In this document: positions 58,434 to 64,000 of the stretch, piece after piece | How positions within the stretch are numbered: the first letter of the stretch is position 1 | How the letters are laid out: each line of letters begins with the position of its first letter | Notes under the pieces: model-generated | The model's input: the letters and a program-made list of their open reading frames with translations, nothing else | Told to the model about the DNA's origin: nothing | Database searches by the model: none | Made by a program: the position numbers and the translations under genes | DNA from: Hymenobacter nitidus | GTDB taxonomy: Bacteria > Bacteroidota > Bacteroidia > Cytophagales > Hymenobacteraceae | Assembly (NCBI RefSeq): GCF_020447315.1 | Contig: NZ_JAJADQ010000001.1 | Location: forward strand, 248,001 to 312,000 | Length of the DNA: 64,000 nt | Reading direction: 5' to 3'

Positions 58434-59213
58434 TTGAAGTACAACCGAATTCTGCTGAAACTGAGCGGTGAGGCCTTGATGGGCCAGCAGCAATATGGCA
58501 TTGATGCGGTCCGCCTGATGCAATACGCCGAGGAAATCAAGACGGCAGCAGCTACCGGGACGCAGGTGGCCGTTGTCATTGGCGGGGGCAACATCTTCCG
58601 CGGAGTGCAGGCCGAAGCTTTCGGTCTCGACCGGGTGCAGGGCGACTATATGGGTATGCTGGCCACGGTTATCAACTCCATGGCCCTGCAAAGCGCCCTG
58701 GAAAAGCTCAACGTCAACACCCGGCTGCTGTCGGGCGTTACGATTCAGCGGGTGTGTGAGCCCTACATCCGTCGCCGGGCCCTGCGCCACCTGGAGAAAG
58801 GCCGCGTCGTCATCTTCGGGGCCGGCATTGGCTCCCCCTACTTCACCACCGACTCGGCCGCTTCGCTGCGGGCCATCGAAATCGAGGCCGACGTGGTGCT
58901 GAAAGGAACCCGCGTGGATGGCATTTATACCGCCGACCCGGAGAAAGACCCTACGGCCACGCGTTACCCGGAAATTACGTTTGATGAGGTGATGGAGAAG
59001 AACCTGAACGTAATGGATATGACGGCTTTCACGCTGTGTAAGGAGAATAACCTGCCCATCATCGTGTTCGATATGAACAAGGCTGGCAACTTGCAGCGCC
59101 TCATCGAAGGCGAAACTGTAGGTACCCGCGTGTCGATGCACGGTTCCAACGCCAAGCCCCTGGACGCAAAGCACAGCGCGCTCCAACCTACGATTACCAC
59201 ACCGACCGAGTAA
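58434..59213 (+). CDS. pyrH: UMP kinase
   Basis: 259-residue amino-acid-kinase-fold enzyme converting UMP to [13 protein letters not shown] (ATP loop) is at residues 8-17, [11 protein letters not shown] near 47, [22 protein letters not shown] near 72 and [21 protein letters not shown] near 160. The start is TTG: no ATG precedes the conserved [14 protein letters not shown] in frame. It lies 51 bases ahead of frr, the usual pairing. Confidence 0.96.
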   Translation: MKYNRILLKLSGEALMGQQQYGIDAVRLMQYAEEIKTAAATGTQVAVVIGGGNIFRGVQAEAFGLDRVQGDYMGMLATVINSMALQSALEKLNVNTRLLSGVTIQRVCEPYIRRRALRHLEKGRVVIFGAGIGSPYFTTDSAASLRAIEIEADVVLKGTRVDGIYTADPEKDPTATRYPEITFDEVMEKNLNVMDMTAFTLCKENNLPIIVFDMNKAGNLQRLIEGETVGTRVSMHGSNAKPLDAKHSALQPTITTPTE

Positions 59214-59264
59214 GCGCAAGCTCTCGGCCCCTTCCCCGTCACTACTTTCATTCACCGTTTTACT

Positions 59265-59828
59265 ATGGACGAAGAAATTCAGTTCTACCTCAGCGAAGCC
59301 GAAGAGTCAATGGCCAAGTCGCTGCAACATACCAGCCTTGAGATGAGCCGCATCCGGGCCGGTAAAGCGTCGCCCGCTATGCTCGATGGCCTGCGGGTTG
59401 ATTACTACGGCACCCCGACGCCCGTTAGCCAGGTAGCCAACATCACCACTCCCGATGCGCGCACCATCTTTATCAAGCCCTGGGAAAAGAACATCATTGC
59501 GGAAGTAGCCAAGGCTATCAAGAACAGTGACCTGGGCCTGAACCCACAGTCGGATGCGGAAGGCGTGCGCCTGAACATCCCGCCCATGACGGAAGAGCGC
59601 CGCCGCGACCTGGTGAAGCAGGCCAAAACGGAATCAGAGTCCGGCAAAGTGCGCATCCGTGGCATCCGTAAGGACGTGAACGAATCGCTGCGCAAGCTTC
59701 TGAAGGATGGGGCCGCTGAAGACTCTATCAAAGACGCCGAAGCCAAAGTGCAGAAGGCTACCGACTCGTATATCAGCAAGGTCGATGACCTGTTGAGCAA
59801 GAAAGAGTCTGAAATCATGACTATTTGA
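59265..59828 (+). CDS. frr: Ribosome recycling factor
   Basis: 187-residue two-domain protein (three-helix bundle plus small beta domain) that splits post-termination ribosomes with EF-G. Markers are RIRAGKASPAMLDGLRVDYYGTPTPVSQVANI near residue 29 and IPPMTEERRRDLVKQAKTESESGKVRIRGIRKD near 110. Ends in a strong bidirectional terminator. Confidence 0.98.
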   Translation: MDEEIQFYLSEAEESMAKSLQHTSLEMSRIRAGKASPAMLDGLRVDYYGTPTPVSQVANITTPDARTIFIKPWEKNIIAEVAKAIKNSDLGLNPQSDAEGVRLNIPPMTEERRRDLVKQAKTESESGKVRIRGIRKDVNESLRKLLKDGAAEDSIKDAEAKVQKATDSYISKVDDLLSKKESEIMTI

Positions 59829-59843
59829 TTTCAAACATCATCA

Positions 59844-59877
59844 AAAAAGCCCCGCCAGGTATCTGACGGGGCTTTTT
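59844..59877. terminator. Bidirectional terminator between frr and nadD
   Basis: 11-base perfect stem aaaaagccccg / cggggcttttt with a 12-base loop. A-run on one side and T-run on the other allow it to end both the frr (plus) and nadD (minus) transcripts. Confidence 0.9.
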
Positions 59878-59908
59878 CGTTTTCAGGGGCTCTCAAACTC
59901 AGTGTAGC

Positions 59909-60493
59909 CTAGTGCCAGAAGCCCTTCTCCAGAATCCGGGCCTCTACGGCCTCGGGCACCAAGTATCGAATGGATTTATTGGTCCGGACACAGTCGCGGA
60001 TAAACGTGGCGGAAATGTCCAGCAGCGGGGCATCGACTACCTGCACGCCCGGATGCGTATTCACGTCGGTAGCATCTACGCCCGGGCGCGGGTACACATA
60101 CACGGCATGCTCTGCCAGAATCCGGTCGGCCTGCTTCCAGCGGGGCAAACCCGGTAGGTTGTCTTCACCCATGAGCAGCACGAAGCTATGATCGGGGTAC
60201 TGCTGGCGCAGCTCGTCCAGCGTGTCGATGGTGTAGCTGGGCTTGGGCATGGCAAACTCAATATTCAGGGCCCGGAGCCGGTCGTTGTGCTGAATAGCCA
60301 GGCTGACTAGCTCAAACCGCTCCTCCTCCCCTAACATCTCCTGCCCTACTTTAAACGGGCTTTGGGGCGATACAACCAGCCACACCGCATCGAGGTCGGT
60401 GTGCGTAGCCATGAAATGCGCCAGTATTAAGTGGCCGGTATGAATGGGATTGAACGAGCCAAAGAGCAGCCCGACTTTAGGGGCTTGCTTCAC
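59909..60493 (-). CDS. nadD: Nicotinate-nucleotide adenylyltransferase
   Basis: 194-residue NAD-biosynthesis enzyme joining nicotinate mononucleotide and ATP. The nucleotidyltransferase motif GSFNPIHTGHL (residues 11-22, HxGH) and the second motif ISATFIRD (near 162) are both present. Its start overlaps the gmk stop by 4 bases, so translation is probably coupled. Confidence 0.96.
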   Translation of the reverse strand: MKQAPKVGLLFGSFNPIHTGHLILAHFMATHTDLDAVWLVVSPQSPFKVGQEMLGEEERFELVSLAIQHNDRLRALNIEFAMPKPSYTIDTLDELRQQYPDHSFVLLMGEDNLPGLPRWKQADRILAEHAVYVYPRPGVDATDVNTHPGVQVVDAPLLDISATFIRDCVRTNKSIRYLVPEAVEARILEKGFWH

Positions 60494-61074
60494 AAAATGG
60501 CGGGCTCCATGGTAATAAAGTCGCGCACCAGTTTGGCTGCTTCTGCCGTGGCATGGTCGAGGTCGTCGTTTACCACGGTCACATCAAACCGATCCTCAAA
60601 GGTCAGCTCGAAATTAGCTTTGTACAGGCGGGCGGAAATACTGGATGCCGAATCGGTGGCGCGGGTGCGCAGGCGTTCCTCCAGGATTTCCAGGGATGGT
60701 GGCTTTACGAATACCGCTAAGGCACGGTCCTTGTAAAACTCCTTGATGCTAAGCCCGCCTTTTACGTCCACATCCAGAATGGCATGCTTGCCGCTTTCCC
60801 AAATCCGCTCAATCTCTGATTTGAGCGTGCCGTAGAAAGCGCCTTCGTATACCTCCTCCCACTCGACAAACTCGTCGTGACGAATTTTCTCCTGGAATTC
60901 CTGGACGGAAATGAAGTAATAGTCTTTTCCATTGGCTTCAGTGCGGCCGCGCTTGTCACGCGTGCAAGCCGAAATGGAAAAGCTCAGCTCCGGAATCTGG
61001 TCCATGAGCCGGTGGACGATAGTCGTTTTGCCAGCCCCGGAGGGAGCCGAAAATGCTATGATTTTACCCTGCAT
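60490..61074 (-). CDS. gmk: Guanylate kinase
   Basis: 194-residue kinase converting GMP to GDP. The P-loop FSAPSGAGKTTIVHRL is at residues 8-23. The GMP-binding region ISACTRDKRGRTEANGKDYYFISVQEF covers 35-60, and WEEVYEGAFYGTLKSEIERIWESGKHAILDVDVKGG 71-105. Third gene of a sigma factor, anti-sigma-like, gmk, nadD operon. Confidence 0.97.
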   Translation of the reverse strand: MQGKIIAFSAPSGAGKTTIVHRLMDQIPELSFSISACTRDKRGRTEANGKDYYFISVQEFQEKIRHDEFVEWEEVYEGAFYGTLKSEIERIWESGKHAILDVDVKGGLSIKEFYKDRALAVFVKPPSLEILEERLRTRATDSASSISARLYKANFELTFEDRFDVTVVNDDLDHATAEAAKLVRDFITMEPAIL

Positions 61075-61083
61075 GGGGTAAAA

Positions 61084-61374
61084 TTAGGCCATTTCTGCTT
61101 GAACGCGCGAGAGAATTGTTTGCGAAAGCGAAGATGGCACCCCTTTCCGGCCTACGTGCTGAGCCAGGAAGTCAATGAAAATCTGCTGCTTATCAATGCT
61201 ATCAAAGCATGGCGAGCAGTCTTCGGCGTGGCTCACAAAGTATTCTTCGTCTTCCACGCTCGGCTCATGGCCTACGATGATTTGGTCGAGAATTGTATTC
61301 ACGCGTTCACAATCGGCCCCTTCCACTTGAGAAGCAGCTTGCTGATTGGTTGATGTAGTAGCAGTGTTTTCCAT
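61084..61374 (-). CDS. Soluble zinc-binding anti-sigma-like protein
   Basis: 96 residues, no membrane segment. An HxxxCxxC motif (FVSHAEDCSPCFDSI, near residues 46-60) plus an earlier Cys in GADCERVNTILDQII match the zinc-binding anti-sigma (ZAS) pattern. It begins 20 bases after an ECF sigma gene, the normal place for its anti-sigma factor. A cytosolic form would sense an internal signal such as thiol oxidation. The assignment rests on motif and context. Confidence 0.75.
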   Translation of the reverse strand: MENTATTSTNQQAASQVEGADCERVNTILDQIIVGHEPSVEDEEYFVSHAEDCSPCFDSIDKQQIFIDFLAQHVGRKGVPSSLSQTILSRVQAEMA

Positions 61375-61394
61375 AACCGAGCCCGGTGTAAAGT

Positions 61395-62033
61395 TTATTC
61401 GTTTTCGTCCTCAACATCAGAGCCATCGATATCGTTACCGTAGCCCATTGATTTTGCGTATTTTTCTAATTTCTCCTTCAAAAAATTGCGCGCCCGGTGC
61501 AGGCGGGAGCGGACAGTCCCGATCGGAATATCCAAAACTTTCGCCATTTCCTCATACGTGAAGCCTTCCAGGTCACAGAGGATAATGACGGTACGAAAGT
61601 CAACGGGCAGCGAGTTCAGGGCGCTGGCCACCTCATCGCCGATAAGGTCGCGCACGGCCTGCTGCCGCATGTCCGACGACGTGCTACCCGCGTCGCCTTC
61701 GGCCTCCACATCTTCCGTATTGTAGTAGCCCTCTATCTCGCTGTAGTCGACTTTAGCGGGCTGCTTGCTTTTCTTGCGGAAGTCGTTGATGAACGAATTT
61801 TTCAGGATGCGAAACAGCCAGGCTTTGGCGTTGGTTCCCTGCTCGAAGTACTCAAAGAAGCGATACGCCTTCAGATACGTCTCCTGCACGAGGTCATTGG
61901 CATCGTCCTCGTCGAGGGTCAGGCGAAAAGCAAAATTGTACAAGGAATCGAGCACGGGCATCAATTCCGCCTGGAAACGGCGGTCTTTTTCCTCTTTGCT
62001 CAACTTCGGAACCCGTTCGGGAGAATCGCTCAT
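61395..62033 (-). CDS. ECF-type RNA polymerase sigma factor (SigW-like)
   Basis: 212 residues. Region 2: SLYNFAFRLTLDEDDANDLVQETYLKAYRFFEYFEQGTNAKAWLFRILKNSFINDFRKK. An acidic linker with Ser/Asp follows (near 115-140), then region 4: LNSLPVDFRTVIILCDLEGFTYEEMAKVLDIPIGTVRSRLHRARNFLKEKL. The C-terminus is acidic (DGSDVEDENE). Likely a widely conserved Bacteroidota stress or housekeeping ECF factor given its link to gmk and nadD. A good promoter lies upstream. Confidence 0.93.
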   Translation of the reverse strand: MSDSPERVPKLSKEEKDRRFQAELMPVLDSLYNFAFRLTLDEDDANDLVQETYLKAYRFFEYFEQGTNAKAWLFRILKNSFINDFRKKSKQPAKVDYSEIEGYYNTEDVEAEGDAGSTSSDMRQQAVRDLIGDEVASALNSLPVDFRTVIILCDLEGFTYEEMAKVLDIPIGTVRSRLHRARNFLKEKLEKYAKSMGYGNDIDGSDVEDENE

Positions 62034-62084
62034 GGGCGCTAAAAGATTGCGGCTGCGTCAGGTGTGAGGTGGCAGTCGTGTAAA

Positions 62085-62114
62085 CAAATGTACAGATTAT
62101 ACTAATCCGCTCAA
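62085..62114 (-). promoter_or_regulatory. Promoter of the sigma factor-gmk-nadD operon
   Basis: Minus-strand TTG (62114-62112), a 19-base spacer, then TACATTTG (62092-62085), matching the housekeeping consensus. The -33 element overlaps the end of the upstream ligase-like gene. Confidence 0.65.
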
Positions 62115-63397
62115 GAAGGGTTTTGTTGGGCCATTTGGACTTCCCTTTCCGTGCTTACTACGAGAAACCCGTAGAGAAAAACGAAAAGGTTGAATCCAAT
62201 CTGCACTTCCAACAAGGAATCGACCAGCATAGCCGCTCCCATAATCAATAAGAAATGCACTACGTACGGGTTCTGCCGCTGTGCGGGTTGCAGCAAGGGC
62301 GTGAGAAGCACCAGCAGCCAGAGAAACAGCCCGACAAAGCCACCCGCTACCAAGTAGTGCAGGTATTGGTTGTGAATCATGGCCCGGTTTTCGGGTTTAA
62401 GGCCGTAATCGTGCCAGTCGTACTCGCGCATCATGGCCTCATGAGCGTCGGCGGCCCCCACGCCTAGCCACGGGTTGCGGCCCGCAACATTCTGCGCGGT
62501 CTGCCAGGCCGCCAGCCGCTGCGAGAGGGAAGACGTGTTGATATCCTGCTTCAGGGTAAACTGTTCGATGTCGTAGAGCGACCCGCCCACCCGGCGCTGC
62601 ACGGAAGGCAGGCTGCGGTAGGCTACCAGCGGAATAATAACCAGGCAGGCCAGTAGCACTAAGCCCATGGTGAACTGCCGCTTAAGCACCACAACCAGCA
62701 CCGCATCGGCCAGCAGCGTGGCGTACAACGCCAGCAGCCCCGTGCGGTAGGCCAGCACGTGCAAGACGACCACTGCTACCACCACAGACAGGCGCAGCAG
62801 CCACCGCACCAGCACCGGCGCGGCCTTCTCGCGCTGAAGCAGGAAGCCAAAATACACGGCCAGCACCAGCATGATGCTGAAATGGATGTGGAAGATGCGG
62901 GTGACCGACGGAATATTCTGGCCCTGGTCAATGAGAAGGTTAGCCGGAGCGGGGTCCAGCAGGTACTTTCCCAGCGTGACGGCTCCAATCAGGGCAACCC
63001 CAACAGTGAAAAAGCAGCCCACGGTATAGCGCTGGGCACGTGTGAGCGGCACCGCCAGCGCGAAAATCAGCGGCACCCCGAGCAGTGGAAGTTGCCGGAA
63101 CACCTCGTGCCGCCAAACTTCCCAGGCCGTAGTGTAGAGCCCACTAACCAGCAGCAGCGCATAAAGCAGGGCCAGGCGCAGGGCAGCGCCGTTGCGGAGC
63201 CAGCGCGGCACTGCCTGCCGAAGATTAGGATTAAGCAAAGCCGCTACTGCCCCAGCCACTGGGCTCAACGATACCAGAGCCCGCGCGGCAAATAGCCCGA
63301 TGATGCCGGCAAGGCAGGCCACCACCAACAAATACTGCGACAGGCGCCCATCCTGATAAGCCCGACTGAAAGCACTCCCCGATGAGGATGGCATCAT
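62111..63397 (-). CDS. O-antigen ligase-like membrane protein (second copy)
   Basis: 428 residues with 10-12 hydrophobic segments. The extracytoplasmic Wzy_C region contains VAGRNPWLGVGAADAHEAMMREYDWHDYG and IHNQYLHYLVAGGFVGLFLWLLV, closely parallel to the copy at 34826 (HANPWFGVGKAD and PHNQFIYSAV). Shared patterns also include LAYRTGLLALYA and LEVQIGFNLFVFLYG. A glycosyltransferase gene lies 24 bases upstream, consistent with a polysaccharide locus that continues past the window. Confidence 0.85.
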   Translation of the reverse strand: MMPSSSGSAFSRAYQDGRLSQYLLVVACLAGIIGLFAARALVSLSPVAGAVAALLNPNLRQAVPRWLRNGAALRLALLYALLLVSGLYTTAWEVWRHEVFRQLPLLGVPLIFALAVPLTRAQRYTVGCFFTVGVALIGAVTLGKYLLDPAPANLLIDQGQNIPSVTRIFHIHFSIMLVLAVYFGFLLQREKAAPVLVRWLLRLSVVVAVVVLHVLAYRTGLLALYATLLADAVLVVVLKRQFTMGLVLLACLVIIPLVAYRSLPSVQRRVGGSLYDIEQFTLKQDINTSSLSQRLAAWQTAQNVAGRNPWLGVGAADAHEAMMREYDWHDYGLKPENRAMIHNQYLHYLVAGGFVGLFLWLLVLLTPLLQPAQRQNPYVVHFLLIMGAAMLVDSLLEVQIGFNLFVFLYGFLVVSTEREVQMAQQNPS

Positions 63398-63424
63398 AGC
63401 ATAGAATTGAAAGCTGCAATAACG

Positions 63425-64000
63425 TCAGGATTGGGCACAGGGCAACTGCTTCCAGCGCAGAACCCGGGCCGCTACCGTCACGGGCTCTATGGCCTTGATG
63501 CAGGTGCAGGCGGCGGGCATTTTCCGGCAGTCGGAACAGTCGGGACGGTCGAAAACCAGATATTCAGCGTGTGCCCCCAGGGGAGCCCAGCGGCCGGGGT
63601 GCGTGGGGCGCATAGGCGGGTAAAGGCCCAGGGCATGGCGCCCCAGTGCCGCTGCCAGGTGTAGGGGCCCAGTGCTGGCCGCTACCAGACCATCGGCCTG
63701 CTGAATAAAGCTGAGTAGCTGGGCCAGCGTGAGGCGCCCGGTCAGATTGCCGGCCAGAAAAGCCGCATGCGCGTGCAGCCAGGGAGCTAATTCTTCTCCT
63801 TCGGCGGCTGTACCGGTGATAAAGACTCGGTGCCCGGCCTGATGCAGCAGCCGTGCTAGCGTCCCGAAATGGTCGAGGCCCCACTCCCGGGCGCTGCCCC
63901 GGCTACGGGGATGCAGCACCACATTCAGCTGCCCGGCTTTGCGGGCCGCCAACAGAGCATGTACGTCAGCAGGCAGCTCGGCGGTGGCGCGCAACTGCAC
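63425..64000 (-). CDS. Glycosyltransferase family 9 protein, C-terminal part (cut by window end)
   Basis: At least 191 residues; the N-terminus lies beyond the window. The pattern VVLHPRSRGSAREWGLDHFGTLARLLHQAGHRVFITGTAAEGE, then DGLVAASTGPLHLAAALGRHALGLYPPMRPTHPGRWAPLG, is the C-terminal nucleotide-sugar-binding half of heptosyltransferase-like GT9 enzymes. A Cys-rich segment near the end (DCSDCRKMPAACTC) is unusual and might bind metal. Adjacent to the ligase-like gene, so probably lipopolysaccharide or other glycan assembly. Confidence 0.85.
   Translation of the reverse strand: MQLRATAELPADVHALLAARKAGQLNVVLHPRSRGSAREWGLDHFGTLARLLHQAGHRVFITGTAAEGEELAPWLHAHAAFLAGNLTGRLTLAQLLSFIQQADGLVAASTGPLHLAAALGRHALGLYPPMRPTHPGRWAPLGAHAEYLVFDRPDCSDCRKMPAACTCIKAIEPVTVAARVLRWKQLPCAQS

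Overview
The window is chromosomal DNA from a G+C-rich member of the Bacteroidota, most likely Hymenobacteraceae (Hymenobacter or a close relative). The evidence is Bacteroidota-type promoters (TTTG/TTG, 19-21 bases, TAnnTTTG) at several sites, almost no Shine-Dalgarno sequences, two proteins with C-terminal type IX secretion (T9SS) sorting domains, a TonB receptor with an N-terminal carboxypeptidase-regulatory-like domain, and zinc-free forms of ribosomal proteins S14 and L36. The genus is inferred from general familiarity, not from a search.

Layout. (1) 1-2.0 kb, plus strand: lgt, an ECF sigma factor and a small membrane protein that may be its partner. (2) 2.0-9.1 kb, minus strand: a cassette transcribed as secreted DUF4331 protein (T9SS cargo), membrane-anchored TPR protein, HupE/UreJ-family membrane protein, small exported Cys-containing protein and TonB-dependent receptor. 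This is the least understood group here and looks like an outer-to-inner membrane uptake or handling system, perhaps for a metal. (3) 9.5-12.6 kb, plus: an HscA-type Hsp70 and anhydro-MurNAc kinase. (4) 12.6-19.1 kb, minus: a small exported protein, a 1335-residue T9SS adhesin-like protein with eight CARDB repeats of exactly 120 codons plus two CUB-like domains, a DivIC/FtsB-like protein and enolase.

(5) 19.3-54.9 kb, minus: the translation and transcription core. In transcription order this is tRNA-Tyr, tRNA-Gly, tRNA-Thr, tuf; tRNA-Trp, secE, nusG, rplK, rplA, rplJ, rplL, rpoB, rpoC; a hypothetical gene and a DUF3467 gene; rpsL, rpsG, fusA, rpsJ; an O-antigen-ligase-like gene; then rplC through rplQ (S10, spc and alpha operons with secY, map, infA and rpoA). 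rpsJ is cut off from rplC by a terminator, the ligase gene and a new promoter. Several intergenic junctions carry strong hairpins that may be autoregulatory leaders or processing sites.

(6) 55.1-64.0 kb: an M1 aminopeptidase (minus); a biotin-carrier protein, pyrH and frr (plus); then a minus-strand operon of an ECF sigma factor, a soluble zinc-binding anti-sigma-like protein, gmk and nadD; a second O-antigen-ligase-like gene; and the C-terminal part of a family 9 glycosyltransferase that runs off the window.

No rRNA, insertion sequence, prophage or CRISPR array was seen. Most of the window is conserved housekeeping. The parts most worth a second look are the DUF4331-TPR-HupE-TonB cassette, the split S10 operon, the Arg/Gly-rich tails on S3 and S5, and the DUF3467 pair next to rpoC.
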